From assembly GCF_040215725.1 (NCBI RefSeq), contig NZ_CP157968.1, positions 124,001 to 188,000 of the forward strand: a DNA stretch of 64,000 nucleotides, in the 5' to 3' direction. This document shows, in pieces, positions 44,881-54,853 of this stretch. Source of the stretch: Rhizobium sp. ZPR4. Its GTDB lineage: Bacteria > Pseudomonadota > Alphaproteobacteria > Rhizobiales > Rhizobiaceae. The translations under genes and the position numbers were made by a program. Each line of letters opens with the position of its first letter. Position 1 is the stretch's first letter. Under the pieces are notes generated by a model. The model worked only from the letters and a program-made list of their open reading frames with translations. It was not told the DNA's origin and did not search any database.

Positions 44881-45909
44881 TTATTGCCCCGGCTTGTAGA
44901 CCTGATCGAAGATGCCACCATCGTTAAAGAACTTCGGCTGAGCTTGAGACCAACCGCCGAAATCGTCAATGGTTGCGAGCTTCAAGGTCGGAAAGCGGGC
45001 GATATCCTTGGGGTCAGCCACTTCCGGCTTGATCGGCCGGTAGTAGTGCTTGGCCGCAATCTTCTGGCCTTCATCCGAGTAGAGATAGTTCAGATAGGCT
45101 TCCGCGACCTTTCGCGTGCCCTTCGTGTCGACATTGCCATCGACGACGGCAACCGGCGGGTCGGCACGGATCGAGAAGGACGGGGTCACGACTTCGAATT
45201 TATCGGGACCAAGCTCGTCGAGCGAGAGATAGGCTTCGTTTTCCCAGGCGAGCAGAACATCGCCGAGGCCGCGTTGGACGAAGGTCGTCGTCGCGCCGCG
45301 CGCACCGGTGTCGAGAACCGGCACATGCTTCAGAAGCTGGGTGAGATATTCCTGCGCCTTGGCATCGTCGCCACCATTGGCCTGCTTGGCCCAGGCCCAT
45401 GCCGCCAAAATGTTCCAACGGGCGCCGCCAGACGTCTTCGGGTTCGGCGTGATGACTTCGACGCCGTCCTTGATCAGGTCGGACCAGTCCTTGATGCCCT
45501 TGGGATTACCCTTTCGCACCAGGAAAACGATGGTCGAGGTGTAGGGAACCGAATTGTTCGGGAATTTGGTCTTCCAGTCGGCCGGGATCTTGTGCGTCGC
45601 CTTGGCGATGGCGTCGATATCACCTTCGAGGGCAAGCGTTACAACATCGGCGTCGAGGCCATCGATGACCGAACGCGCCTGCGCACCGGAGCCGCCATGC
45701 GAAGCCTTGATATTGATGGTTTCGCCCGTGTCCTTCTTCCACTTGGCAGCAAAGGCCGCGTTGAAGTCCTTGTAGAGTTCGCGGGTCGGATCGTAGGAAA
45801 CATTGAGAAGCGTCTTGTCCGCCGCCCAGGTCGGCGCGACGGCCGCGATCGAGAAACTGCCGATCAGAACCGCGGCGGCGAGAAGCCGAGAAAGCTTAAT
45901 CGTCTGCAT
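44881..45909 (-). CDS. sbp: Sulfate-binding protein
   Basis: 342 residues. Signal peptide LLAAAVLIGSFSIAAVAPTWA-ADK, then TLLNVSYDPTRELYKDFNAA, the sulfate-binding-protein signature. KASHGGSGAQARSVIDGLDA carries the backbone sulfate-binding loop and NPKTSGGARWNILAAW the PROSITE-type second motif. It delivers sulfate or thiosulfate to CysTW. First gene of the cys cluster; the promoter should lie within 45910-46071. Confidence 0.93.
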   Translation of the reverse strand: MQTIKLSRLLAAAVLIGSFSIAAVAPTWAADKTLLNVSYDPTRELYKDFNAAFAAKWKKDTGETINIKASHGGSGAQARSVIDGLDADVVTLALEGDIDAIAKATHKIPADWKTKFPNNSVPYTSTIVFLVRKGNPKGIKDWSDLIKDGVEVITPNPKTSGGARWNILAAWAWAKQANGGDDAKAQEYLTQLLKHVPVLDTGARGATTTFVQRGLGDVLLAWENEAYLSLDELGPDKFEVVTPSFSIRADPPVAVVDGNVDTKGTRKVAEAYLNYLYSDEGQKIAAKHYYRPIKPEVADPKDIARFPTLKLATIDDFGGWSQAQPKFFNDGGIFDQVYKPGQ

Positions 45910-46071
45910 GGATGCACCCCCTTCGTTTGTCCTTAAACCCTATCAACTTGGTCGTATAAAGTAACGAAGACAGTTCCCGTTTTGGGTAACTCCGGAGAAC
46001 AGCATCCCATAGAATCGGGAAAAGTGAAATCACATTCCCGAATGACAATCAGCGCGCGATGAGCAGTACCG

Positions 46072-46527
46072 TCAGAGAATGACGTCGGAGAGGAATACGG
46101 AATAGAGTTCGTCGGCGGTCTTTGCCTGCCGCATCGCCGTCAGGACACCCTCCGTCCTCAAGCGCCGGGCGATCGCGGCGAGCACGTTCAGATAGTCGCT
46201 CCGGCCACCCTCACCGAACAGCAGGACGAAGGCCCACTCCGTTGGCACATCGTCGATAGCCTCGAAATCCACGGCATGGGCAAAATGCACCATCAATCCC
46301 CGCGGCCGCGTCATGCTGGCAATGGCGGCATGCGGAACGGCAACACCATTGCCGATCCCGGTCGTACCCAGCTTTTCGCGTGTCTCCAGTGCCCGCAGAA
46401 CCATTCCCTCATCCAGGCCGAAGCAATTGGCAGCCTTCGATGACAATATCTGCAGCGCCCGCCACTTGGTCGGAGCCGAGACGCCGACGAAAACATGTTC
46501 GGGAAGAATGATGGTGGAAAGATCCAT
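46072..46527 (-). CDS. PTS EIIA-Ntr (PtsN)-like protein linked to kdp
   Basis: 151 residues of the fructose/nitrogen PTS EIIA domain. The phosphorylatable His66 is in IGNGVAVPHAAIASM, the usual G-N-G-[VI]-A-[VI]-P-H context but with Ala after the His instead of Gly. AFVLLFGEGGRSDYLNVLAA matches the second conserved block. In E. coli and rhizobia EIIA-Ntr binds KdpD and modulates kdp expression. Its location right after kdpE suggests a dedicated partner rather than the rpoN-linked copy. A 14-bp-stem hairpin lies between kdpE and this gene. Confidence 0.88.
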   Translation of the reverse strand: MDLSTIILPEHVFVGVSAPTKWRALQILSSKAANCFGLDEGMVLRALETREKLGTTGIGNGVAVPHAAIASMTRPRGLMVHFAHAVDFEAIDDVPTEWAFVLLFGEGGRSDYLNVLAAIARRLRTEGVLTAMRQAKTADELYSVFLSDVIL

Positions 46528-46575
46528 GGTTGCGCTCAGCGTCGAATAATCATTGGTTCTGAAATGATGTTCATC

Positions 46576-46613
46576 ACCATGGGGTCGAGCCGGCAGCATC
46601 TCGACCCCATGGT
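46576..46613. terminator. 14-bp-stem hairpin between kdpE and the EIIA-Ntr gene
   Basis: ACCATGGGGTCGAG (46576-46589) and CTCGACCCCATGGT (46600-46613) are exact complements around a 10-nt loop. Located 18 bp after the kdpE stop and about 50 bp before the EIIA start. There is no U-run on the transcribed strand, so it may attenuate, process or stabilise the mRNA rather than fully terminate. Confidence 0.7.
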
Positions 46614-46630
46614 TCGAAGTCCTTGCGATC

Positions 46631-47323
46631 TCAATCCGGTTCGCGCAGTCGGTAGCCGACACCTGTCTCGGTGGTGATATATTGCGGCTGATCGGGAACC
46701 TCCTCGATCTTCTGCCGAAGCTGGCGCACATAGACGCGCAGATATTGCACATCGGCCGCTGGTCCCCAGATCTGTTTCAGCAGGAACTGGTGCGTCAGGA
46801 CCTTGCCGGCATGCTGGGCAAGCACGCGCAGAATATCGTATTCCTTCGGCGAGAGCTTGATCTCCTTGCCATCGACCTTGACGATGCGCTTGACGAGATC
46901 GATGGACAGGCCGCCGGTCTGGAAGATCGCCTTCTCGCCCTGCTGCTGCAGGCGGTGGCGCAGCGCCACACGGATGCGGGCCGCAAGCTCGTTGACGCCG
47001 AAAGGCTTGGTCACGTAATCGTCGGCACCACTCTCGAGCGCCTTGACGATGCCGGCTTCATCCGTGCGGCTCGACAGGATAACGACCGGGATCTGCACTC
47101 CGTCCTCGCGCCACTCGAGCAGCAGATCCTGGCCCGATTTGTCGGGCAGTCCGAGGTCGAGCACGATCAGATCAGGCTTATCCTCGTCTACCGACGCCTG
47201 AGCGGAAGCAGCGCTCTGCGCTTCGTTGACAACGTAGCCCTGGGCGCCGAGACCAACACGCAGCAGTTTGCGGATCGGCGGCTCATCATCGACGACCAGA
47301 ATTTTGACGGCAGTGGTGTTCAT
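46631..47323 (-). CDS. kdpE: KdpE response regulator
   Basis: 230 residues. Receiver domain with VVDDEPPIRKLL acidic pair, phosphoacceptor Asp56 (LIVLDLGLPD), Ser/Thr in ILSSRTDE and switch Lys in YVTKPF. An OmpR-type winged helix follows (about 130-225: LSPKEYDILRVLAQHAGKVL, YLRVYVRQLRQKIE). Activates kdpFABC under K+ limitation. It overlaps kdpD by 4 bp. Confidence 0.95.
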   Translation of the reverse strand: MNTTAVKILVVDDEPPIRKLLRVGLGAQGYVVNEAQSAASAQASVDEDKPDLIVLDLGLPDKSGQDLLLEWREDGVQIPVVILSSRTDEAGIVKALESGADDYVTKPFGVNELAARIRVALRHRLQQQGEKAIFQTGGLSIDLVKRIVKVDGKEIKLSPKEYDILRVLAQHAGKVLTHQFLLKQIWGPAADVQYLRVYVRQLRQKIEEVPDQPQYITTETGVGYRLREPD

Positions 47324-50031
47324 TTCAATTCATCCAGCTTCGGGACATCGGTTGGTTTCGGCAGGCGGATGGTGAAGACAGCCCCCTGCCGATCCGTTCT
47401 GTTGCCGGCAGCGATCACCCCACCCATCGCCTCGATGAAACCGCGGCAGATGGAAAGGCCAAGACCGGTTCCGGCGCGCACCTGGTCACCCTTGCGCACG
47501 CGATAGAACGTATCGAAGACGCGTTCGAGATCGGCAGGCGGAATGCCCGGTCCCTCGTCCATCACCCGGAAGACGATATTGTCGATATCGGCCCAGGCCT
47601 CCAGCCGAATGGCCGACCCTTCCGGCGCATATTTGGCGGCATTGTCGAGCAGGTTGAACAGCACCTGCTCGAACAGGACCGGGTCAACCTTCACCATCGG
47701 CAGATCGACGGGCATCTGCACCTCGACGCGATGATGAGCCAGGATCTTCCCCGCCCGCCGCAGCGCGCTGCCGACGATATCGCCGGCATAATGCAGGGCA
47801 TAGTTCGGCTCCATCGCACCGGACTCGATCTTGGTCATATCGAGCAGGTTGGCGATGAAGCGATTGAGCCGCTCGGATTCATCGATGACGGTCGACAGGA
47901 GATCGACGCGATCCTCATACGGCAATGTTTCCAGATAATCGCGCAGCGTTCCCGCAGCACCGAGGATGGCCGCAAGCGGGGTCTTCAGATCGTGCGAAAT
48001 AGAGGTCAACAATGCGGAGCGTAGCCGGTCGGCCTCGACGGCAAGCTTCGCCCGGTCGACATCGGCCACCAGTTGCACGCGCTCGATCGCAAGCGCTGCC
48101 TGATCGGCAAGGGCATCGAGCAGCCGCTGCTGCTCCGGCGTCAAAAGCGGGCCGTCGCGACGATCGCTATCGAGACCGATGACACCGACGGCAGTGCGGC
48201 CAGTGCGCAACGGAACGTAAAGGCGCTTGGCGCCGGGTAACGTATCGGCACCCCGGCCAGCCGCGTGATTATGCTCCCAGGCCCAGCGGGCCGCCGCGAT
48301 ATCTGCATCATCGAGCGTATCGTCGGGCGGATAGCCGGCCTTGACGGCGATGGTGCCGTGCTCCGGCAAAAGCAGCACGACCCGCAGCTTCAGCATCGAG
48401 GCCAGTTGAAAGGCGGTTGCCCACAATACGTCATCGAGCGTGCCGGTGCCGGCCAGTTTTTTCGAAAAGAGATAGAGATCCTCGGTCGTTCGCGCGCGCT
48501 GTCGCGCCGAGGCCGCTTGCCTTTGCACGGTCGCCGTCAGATTGCTCGCAATGACAGCGACACCGAGGAAGAAGAAGAAGGCAAGCACGCTCTCGGGGTC
48601 GCTGATCGTCAGCGTATAGCGCGGCGGCAGGAAGAAAAAATTGAAGGCGAGCGCGCCGAGAATACAGGAATAGAGCGCCGGCCGCAGGCCTTGCGTCACC
48701 GCACTGGCCAAAACCGCCATCAGGAAGACGAGCGCGAGGTTTCGGACATCCAGCACCTGATCGAGGATGACGCAGAAACCGAGCGCGATGGCGACATAGA
48801 GCGTTGCCAGAACATAGCCACGAAGCTGGAAGGGCGGCGGCGAAGGCGCCACCTTGACACCACGCCGCGCCGCCTCGCCATCTGCTTCGCTACCGGAAAT
48901 GACATGGACGCTGATATCACCGGCGCTGCGGATGAGGTCATAGGAAACCGAACGGCGGGACCAATCGCGCCAGGAGCCGATTTTTGGCGAACCGATGACG
49001 ATATGGGTGACATTGTTGCTGGCCGAATGGCGAAGCAGTTCCTCTGCGACCTCGCGACCCGGAAGGGTAATAGCTTCGCCGCCGAGCTGTTCGGCCAGCC
49101 GGAGCGTTGCGGCGATCGTGTCACGCTGCGCTTCCGTGAGACTAATCGAGCGGTTGGTCTCGACATAGACGGCCGCCCATGGTGCGCGCAGGCGCGACGC
49201 CATGCGGGCGGCATAGCGGACAAGCGCGGCCGAGCGCGGGTGATGATCGATGGAAACGAGCACACGTTCGCCGGCGGCCCAAGGCCCCTGGATCGCATGT
49301 GCCTGCATATGGGTCAGGAGCTGGTCGTCGACCCGCTGCGCCGTACGCCTCAGCGCCAGTTCGCGCAGCGCCGTCAGATTGCCGGGCGTGAAATAGTTGG
49401 TCAGCGCCCGCTCTGCCGTCTTCGACACATAGACCTTGCCGTCATGCAGCCGCTTGATGAGATCGTCCGGCGTCAGATCGATGATCTCGACATCATCGGC
49501 CATATCGATGATGGAATCCGGCACCGTCTCGCGCACGCGGATGCGGGTAATCTGCGAGACGACGTCATTCAGGCTTTCGACATGCTGGATGTTCAGCGTC
49601 GTGTAGACGTCGATCCCGCGTTCGAGAAGTTCCTTGACATCGAAATAGCGTTTGGGATGCCGGCTGCCATGCGCGTTGGTGTGGGCAAGTTCGTCGACAA
49701 GCACCAGTTCGGGACGGCGTTTCAGGATGGCATCGAGATCCATCTCCTCAAGCGCCCTGCCCTTATAGTCGACATTGATGCGCGGAACGATCTCGAACCC
49801 TTCGAGCAAGGCCTGCGTCTCGCGGCGGCCGTGGGTCTCAACAACACCGACGACGACATCGACGCCGTCGGCAATCTTCGCCCTGCCAGACATCAGCATC
49901 TCATAGGTCTTGCCAACGCCGGGCGCCGCACCCAGAAAGATCTTCAATCGACCGCGCGTCTCGGCTCGCGCCTTTTCGAGAAGCGCATCGGGCGAAGGCC
50001 TGCTCAACATGTCGCGGCTGTCGTCTGCCAT
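47320..50031 (-). CDS. kdpD: KdpD sensor histidine kinase
   Basis: 903 residues. The N-terminal KdpD domain has a Walker A-like GAAPGVGKTYEML and DELAHTNAHGSRHPKRY. A universal-stress-protein domain (about 250-370) follows, then four transmembrane helices (about 400-500) and a GAF domain. HisKA has the phospho-His in SISHDLKTPLAAILG, and the ATPase has NLLDNAAKYAPEGS and GTGLGLSICRGF. It senses K+ and, in several bacteria, binds unphosphorylated EIIA-Ntr. Separated from kdpC by 59 bp with a hairpin. Confidence 0.95.
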   Translation of the reverse strand: MADDSRDMLSRPSPDALLEKARAETRGRLKIFLGAAPGVGKTYEMLMSGRAKIADGVDVVVGVVETHGRRETQALLEGFEIVPRINVDYKGRALEEMDLDAILKRRPELVLVDELAHTNAHGSRHPKRYFDVKELLERGIDVYTTLNIQHVESLNDVVSQITRIRVRETVPDSIIDMADDVEIIDLTPDDLIKRLHDGKVYVSKTAERALTNYFTPGNLTALRELALRRTAQRVDDQLLTHMQAHAIQGPWAAGERVLVSIDHHPRSAALVRYAARMASRLRAPWAAVYVETNRSISLTEAQRDTIAATLRLAEQLGGEAITLPGREVAEELLRHSASNNVTHIVIGSPKIGSWRDWSRRSVSYDLIRSAGDISVHVISGSEADGEAARRGVKVAPSPPPFQLRGYVLATLYVAIALGFCVILDQVLDVRNLALVFLMAVLASAVTQGLRPALYSCILGALAFNFFFLPPRYTLTISDPESVLAFFFFLGVAVIASNLTATVQRQAASARQRARTTEDLYLFSKKLAGTGTLDDVLWATAFQLASMLKLRVVLLLPEHGTIAVKAGYPPDDTLDDADIAAARWAWEHNHAAGRGADTLPGAKRLYVPLRTGRTAVGVIGLDSDRRDGPLLTPEQQRLLDALADQAALAIERVQLVADVDRAKLAVEADRLRSALLTSISHDLKTPLAAILGAAGTLRDYLETLPYEDRVDLLSTVIDESERLNRFIANLLDMTKIESGAMEPNYALHYAGDIVGSALRRAGKILAHHRVEVQMPVDLPMVKVDPVLFEQVLFNLLDNAAKYAPEGSAIRLEAWADIDNIVFRVMDEGPGIPPADLERVFDTFYRVRKGDQVRAGTGLGLSICRGFIEAMGGVIAAGNRTDRQGAVFTIRLPKPTDVPKLDELK

Positions 50032-50049
50032 TCCTGGGTCGTCTTTCCT

Positions 50050-50086
50050 GATAGGGTTGAGACGGCGGCAACCGCCTCAACCTATC
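50050..50086. terminator. Imperfect hairpin between kdpC and kdpD
   Basis: GATAGGGTTGAGACGG (50050-50065) pairs with CCGCCTCAACCTATC (50072-50086), with one bulge and one mismatch, across a 6-nt loop. It lies in the only sizeable gap between pump and regulator genes. It could reduce read-through or set different mRNA stabilities for kdpABC and kdpDE. Confidence 0.55.
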
Positions 50087-50090
50087 CAAC

Positions 50091-50696
50091 TTACTGAGTC
50101 ATAGAAGCATCAAGCGCCTGGTTCAATGCCAGCACGTTGACGACAGGCTCGCCGAGAACGCCAAGCTCTCGCGGCTCTATGGCTGCGTCAACGAGCGACT
50201 TGACCTTGGCCTCATCCATGTTGCGGGCCTTGGCGACGCGCGGTACCTGGAAATAGGCATCGTCCGGCGAAATGTCCGGGTCGAGACCACTGCCCGATGT
50301 CGTCACCATGTCGATCGGAACCGGCACGTTGGGATTCTGCGCCTGCAGCGTTGCGGCGTCGCCCTTGATGCGTGTCATCAGGCTCGAATTGGTCGGACCG
50401 AGATTGGAACCGCCGGAATTGGCGGCATTATAGGGTACGGAAACCGATTTGGTCGGGTCATTCGGATCGGCGCCCGTCGTGGCCGATGGGCGGCCGTGGA
50501 AATACCTATCCGCCGTGAAATTCTGGCCGATAAGGCTCGAGCCGATCACCTTGCCGTCCTTCTCGACCAGGCTGCCATTGGCCTGATGGGGAAAGAGCGC
50601 TTGAGCGACACCCGTCATGGCAAGCGGGTAAGCAAGGCCGGTCAAGACGGTCGTGGCGACGATCATGACGATGGCGGGTCTGATTTGTTTCAACAT
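50091..50696 (-). CDS. kdpC: K+-transporting ATPase subunit C
   Basis: 201 residues. One N-terminal transmembrane helix ([20 protein letters not shown]) is followed by the conserved periplasmic domain: [50 protein letters not shown]. KdpC is the periplasmic subunit that stabilises the KdpA-B complex. 12 bp after kdpB. Confidence 0.95.
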   Translation of the reverse strand: MLKQIRPAIVMIVATTVLTGLAYPLAMTGVAQALFPHQANGSLVEKDGKVIGSSLIGQNFTADRYFHGRPSATTGADPNDPTKSVSVPYNAANSGGSNLGPTNSSLMTRIKGDAATLQAQNPNVPVPIDMVTTSGSGLDPDISPDDAYFQVPRVAKARNMDEAKVKSLVDAAIEPRELGVLGEPVVNVLALNQALDASMTQ

Positions 50697-50708
50697 GAGA
50701 GAAACTCC

Positions 50709-52796
50709 TTAGGCGAGGCCAATGGCGGTGATCGCCATGTCGATGGCCTTGATGCCGATGAAGGGGACGACGATACCGCCAAGGCCGTAGATCAAAAGGT
50801 TGCGGCTGAGCAGCGCGCCTGCGCCGATCGGGCGATAACGGACACCCTTCAGCGATAGCGGGATCAGCGCAACGATGATGAGCGCATTGAAAATGATCGC
50901 CGAGAGAATGGCGCTTTGCGGCGTTGCAAGGCCCATGATGTTCAGCATCTTCAGCTGCGGATAGAAGGCGATGAACATCGCCGGGATAATGGCGAAATAC
51001 TTGGCGATATCGTTGGCGATAGAGAAGGTCGTCAGGGCGCCGCGCGTCATCAGCAATTGCTTGCCGATCTCGACGATCTCGATCAGCTTTGTCGGGTCGC
51101 TGTCGAGATCGACCATGTTGCCGGCCTCACGGGCGGCGACCGTACCGGTGTTCATGGCAACGCCAACATCGGCCTGGGCGAGTGCGGGCGCGTCGTTCGT
51201 GCCGTCGCCGCACATCGCAACGAGCTTGCCCTTGGACTGTTCCTCGCGCATCAGCGCCAGCTTCATTTCCGGGGTCGCCTGGGCGAGGAAGTCGTCGACG
51301 CCGGCTTCGGCGGCGATGGCAGCAGCCGTCAGCGGGTTGTCGCCCGTGATCATGACGGTGCGGATACCCATGCGGCGCAGTTCCGCAAAGCGTTCGCGGA
51401 TGCCGCCCTTGACGATGTCTTTCAGATGGATGACGCCGAGCAGACGACCATCACGGGCGACGGCAAGCGGCGTGCCGCCAGCCTTGGCGATCTCGTCGGC
51501 GATCCCTTGCAGCTCCCGCAGCATCTCACTCGATGTGCGGGACATGACGGCTGTACCTTCCGTCGCACCATTGGCCGCACCTTCGACATAGGCGATCACG
51601 GCATCGACGGCGCCCTTGCGGATTGACGAGCCTTCCAGATCGACGCCGCTCATGCGGGTCTGAGCGGTAAAGGGCACGAAGGTCGCCTTCAGGCTCGTCA
51701 TGTCGCGGCCGCGGATCGCATATTTTTCCTTGGCAAGCACGACGATCGAACGTCCCTCAGGCGTTTCGTCAGCAAGCGAGGCAAGCTGCGCGGCGTCGGC
51801 GAGATCCTGCTCGCTGATTCCGCGGACCGGACGGAACGCGGTCGCCTGGCGATTGCCAAGAGTAATCGTGCCGGTCTTGTCGAGAAGCAGCGTGTCGACG
51901 TCGCCGGCAGCCTCGACGGCACGGCCGGACATGGCGAGCACGTTGAAGCGCACCAGACGGTCCATGCCGGCAATACCGATTGCCGAAAGCAGAGCGCCGA
52001 TGGTGGTCGGGATCAGGGTCACGAAGAGAGCAACGAGCACGACCGTCTGGATCGAGCCGCCGGCATAGGCGGCAAAACTCGGGATGGTGACGGTCGCGAG
52101 CACGAAGATCAGCGTCATGCCGGCAAGCAGGATGTTGAGCGCGATTTCGTTCGGCGTTTTCTGCCGCTCGGCGCCTTCCACCAGCGCAATCATGCGGTCG
52201 ATGAAGGTCGAACCGGCGGCGGCAGTGATGCGTACGCGGATTTCGTCCGAGAGCACTTGTGTGCCGCCCGTTACGGCCGAACGGTCGCCGCCTGATTCAC
52301 GAATGACAGGTGCGGATTCGCCGGTGATCGCGGCTTCGTTGACCGAAGCAACACCTTCGATCACCTCGCCATCGGAGGGGATGATGTCGCCGGCTTCGAC
52401 GAGAACGACGTCGCCGACCTTCAAGCTGGTGCCAGGCACCATCTTGTAGTCGGTGCGGCTGTTACCGACCAAAAGCTTTGCCTGGGTTTCGGTGCGCGAC
52501 TTGCGCAGCGAATCCGCCTGCGCCTTGCCGCGGCCTTCGGCAACGGCTTCCGCGAAATTGGCAAACAGCACCGTGAACCAGAGCCAGATATTGATCTGCA
52601 GCGAGAAGGCAAGATTGCCGCCGCCGGTGACGAGGTCGCGCAAGAAGAGGACGGTCGTCAGCATCGAAACGACGGCGACCACGAACATGACAGGGTTCTT
52701 GGCAAGCGTGCGCGGGTTCAACTTCTTGAACGAAGCGCCGATCGCCGGAACGAGGATGCGAGAATCCAGAATACTCGCTGATTTTAACTGGCTCAT
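50709..52796 (-). CDS. kdpB: K+-transporting P-type ATPase subunit B
   Basis: 695 residues. Phosphorylation motif DKTGTITLG with Asp306, TGES actuator loop ([11 protein letters not shown]), nucleotide-binding domain ([13 protein letters not shown]), hinge [20 protein letters not shown]. Serine in the TGES-downstream regulatory site is retained (ITGESAPV). Catalyses ATP-driven K+ uptake with KdpA. Confidence 0.96.
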   Translation of the reverse strand: MSQLKSASILDSRILVPAIGASFKKLNPRTLAKNPVMFVVAVVSMLTTVLFLRDLVTGGGNLAFSLQINIWLWFTVLFANFAEAVAEGRGKAQADSLRKSRTETQAKLLVGNSRTDYKMVPGTSLKVGDVVLVEAGDIIPSDGEVIEGVASVNEAAITGESAPVIRESGGDRSAVTGGTQVLSDEIRVRITAAAGSTFIDRMIALVEGAERQKTPNEIALNILLAGMTLIFVLATVTIPSFAAYAGGSIQTVVLVALFVTLIPTTIGALLSAIGIAGMDRLVRFNVLAMSGRAVEAAGDVDTLLLDKTGTITLGNRQATAFRPVRGISEQDLADAAQLASLADETPEGRSIVVLAKEKYAIRGRDMTSLKATFVPFTAQTRMSGVDLEGSSIRKGAVDAVIAYVEGAANGATEGTAVMSRTSSEMLRELQGIADEIAKAGGTPLAVARDGRLLGVIHLKDIVKGGIRERFAELRRMGIRTVMITGDNPLTAAAIAAEAGVDDFLAQATPEMKLALMREEQSKGKLVAMCGDGTNDAPALAQADVGVAMNTGTVAAREAGNMVDLDSDPTKLIEIVEIGKQLLMTRGALTTFSIANDIAKYFAIIPAMFIAFYPQLKMLNIMGLATPQSAILSAIIFNALIIVALIPLSLKGVRYRPIGAGALLSRNLLIYGLGGIVVPFIGIKAIDMAITAIGLA

Positions 52797-52844
52797 AAGA
52801 GGCTCCAGCGTGAAGAGGAAAACGTCAGATCGGAACGCCGCCGA

Positions 52845-53006
52845 TCAGCCGATTAAAAATCCGAAGACGACAAGGCCGAGGAACAAGGCAGCCATCGCCA
52901 GCAAAATGGCGTCGGAAGCACAGGTTGTTCCGGCCGGGCCACGCCCCCTGTCGAAGGGGCGTGGATCGATGACTTTTCTAAGCTTGCCCAAAAGCGGTTG
53001 GCTCAT
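52845..53006 (-). CDS. 53-residue membrane microprotein between kdpA and kdpB (candidate)
   Basis: An open frame in the 222-bp kdpA-kdpB gap. It starts MSQPLLGKLRKVIDPRPFDR with AAGGA nine bases upstream of its ATG. It ends in a single hydrophobic helix (DAILLAMAALFLGLVVFGFL, then IG and stop). Start is 12 bp after the kdpA stop and its end 48 bp before kdpB. KdpF is separately present, so this is not KdpF. A 9-bp hairpin at 52939-52964 lies inside the frame and is a rival explanation. Known family not recognised. Confidence 0.6.
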   Translation of the reverse strand: MSQPLLGKLRKVIDPRPFDRGRGPAGTTCASDAILLAMAALFLGLVVFGFLIG

Positions 53007-53018
53007 GGCCGTCATTCC

Positions 53019-54722
53019 TTAAAAGGTCTGGCCTGCAATCATCGACAGATGTTCGACAATCGGTCCGAGCGCCAGCGCCGGGAAGAAGGTCAGGCCGCCG
53101 ACGATCAGGATCGTGCCGACCAGCAGGCCGACGAAGAGCGGGCCATCCGTCGGGAAGGTGCCGGCCGAGGCAGGAACCGTTTTCTTGGTGATCAGCGAGC
53201 CAGCAATCGCAAGTGCCGGAACGATGACCAGGAAACGGCCGATCAACATGACGATACCGAGCGTGATGTTGTACCAAGGGGTATTGCCGGACAGACCACC
53301 GAAGGCCGAGCCGTTGTTTGCCGCCGCCGAGCTATAGGCATAGAGGATTTCCGAGAAGCCGTGCGGGCCGGCATTGGCGATCGAGGCAACGGCGGAGGGC
53401 AATACCACGGAGATCGCCGTGAAGATCAGCATGCCGGCGGGCAGGCAAAGCACGGCAAGCATTGCCATCTTCACTTCCTTAGCCTCGATCTTCTTGCCGA
53501 GATATTCCGGCGTGCGCCCGACCATCAGGCCTGCAACGAAGATGGCGATAACGACGAACATCAAGATGCCATAGAAGCCGGCACCGACACCGCCGACGAT
53601 GACCTCGCCGAGCTGCAGGTTAATGAGCGGGATCAGACCACCGATCGCGGTGAAACTGTCGAGCATGCCGTTGACTGCACCGCAAGATGCCGCCGTGGTG
53701 ATGACTGCAAAGAGCGAGGAGGCGGCAATGCCGAAGCGAACTTCCTTGCCTTCCATATTGCCGCCCTGGACACCGAGTGCATGGATCAGCGGATTGCCCG
53801 CAGCCTCAGCCCAATAGGTGACGATCACACCGGCGATGAACAATGTACCCATTGCAGCCAGGATCGCCCAGCCCTGACGCTGGCTGCCGACCATGCGGCC
53901 GAAGACGTTGGTGAGCGCCGCGCCGATGGCGAAGATCGCCAGCATCTGCAGGAGGTTGGAGATGGCGTCGGGGTTTTCGAACGGATGCGCCGAGTTGGCA
54001 TTGAAGAAGCCACCGCCATTCGTGCCGAGCATCTTGATGGCAAGCTGCGAGGCAACGGGACCGACGGCAATCGTCTGCTGCGCACCTTCGAGCGTGGTGG
54101 CGTTGACATAGGGGCCGAGCGTCTGCGGCACGCCGAGATAGACGAAAACAATCGTCAGAACGATGCAGATCGGCAGCAGCACATAGAGCGTTGCGCGGAT
54201 CATATCGACCCAGAAATTTCCGATCGCCTTGCCCGAGGCACGCGCGAATGCGCGGATCAGCGCAATGGCGATAGCGATGCCGGTTGCCGCGGAAACGAAG
54301 TTCTGCACGGTGAGGCCAGCCATCTGCACGAGATAGGACATCGTGCTTTCGCCGCCGTAATTCTGCCAATTGGTATTGGTGACGAAGCTCGTTGCCGTGT
54401 TGAAGGACAGTTCCGGGCCGACTGCGGTCATGCCGGCCGGATTATACGGCAGGCTGCCTTGCAGTCGTTGCAGTGCGTAAAGAACGATGAAGCCAGCAAG
54501 GCTGAACAGCAGCATGGAAACCGAATAGGTCGTCCAGTGCTGCTCTTCGCGCTCATCCGTACCGGCCAAACGATAAAGCCCCCGTTCCACAGGACGGAGG
54601 ACGAAGGAGAGGAAGGTGCGCTCGCCGGTAAAAACACGCGTCATGTAACCGCCGAGCGGTTTGACGAGCAGGAGAAGGATCCCGATGTAAATGAGGATCT
54701 GAAGCCATCCGTTGAAGGTCAT
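53019..54722 (-). CDS. kdpA: K+-transporting ATPase subunit A
   Basis: 567 residues, ten or so transmembrane helices with four pore-loop/selectivity regions typical of the SKT superfamily. They include [20 protein letters not shown] and [20 protein letters not shown], and [20 protein letters not shown] lies further on. It selects K+ and feeds it to KdpB. Starts 27 bp after kdpF. Confidence 0.96.
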   Translation of the reverse strand: MTFNGWLQILIYIGILLLLVKPLGGYMTRVFTGERTFLSFVLRPVERGLYRLAGTDEREEQHWTTYSVSMLLFSLAGFIVLYALQRLQGSLPYNPAGMTAVGPELSFNTATSFVTNTNWQNYGGESTMSYLVQMAGLTVQNFVSAATGIAIAIALIRAFARASGKAIGNFWVDMIRATLYVLLPICIVLTIVFVYLGVPQTLGPYVNATTLEGAQQTIAVGPVASQLAIKMLGTNGGGFFNANSAHPFENPDAISNLLQMLAIFAIGAALTNVFGRMVGSQRQGWAILAAMGTLFIAGVIVTYWAEAAGNPLIHALGVQGGNMEGKEVRFGIAASSLFAVITTAASCGAVNGMLDSFTAIGGLIPLINLQLGEVIVGGVGAGFYGILMFVVIAIFVAGLMVGRTPEYLGKKIEAKEVKMAMLAVLCLPAGMLIFTAISVVLPSAVASIANAGPHGFSEILYAYSSAAANNGSAFGGLSGNTPWYNITLGIVMLIGRFLVIVPALAIAGSLITKKTVPASAGTFPTDGPLFVGLLVGTILIVGGLTFFPALALGPIVEHLSMIAGQTF

Positions 54723-54749
54723 GGAGATAACTTTCCCTATCCAGCGCTA

Positions 54750-54839
54750 TTAGAAGCGCTCGGGGCGAATGAGAGCATAGACCAGGTAGACGGTGAGAAA
54801 GATCGTCACGCCGCCACCGAGAATGTAATCGAGAAGCAT
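54750..54839 (-). CDS. kdpF: KdpF small subunit
   Basis: 29 residues: MLLDYILGGGVTIFLTVYLV followed by YALIRPERF. A single transmembrane helix with the invariant RPE(R/K)F end defines KdpF, which stabilises the KdpABC complex in the membrane. It is below the size most gene finders keep. Directly upstream of kdpA. Confidence 0.92.
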   Translation of the reverse strand: MLLDYILGGGVTIFLTVYLVYALIRPERF

Positions 54840-54853
54840 TGCCGTCTCTCCGA

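Noticed and set aside
48265..50097. 610-codon open frame antisense to kdpD
   Set aside because: Shadow of a real gene; no domain-like composition.
52939..52964. CCACGCCCC/GGGGCGTGG stem between kdpA and kdpB as a terminator
   Set aside because: It lies within a candidate coding frame and kdpB must be co-transcribed; no T-tract. Noted as an RNA element only.
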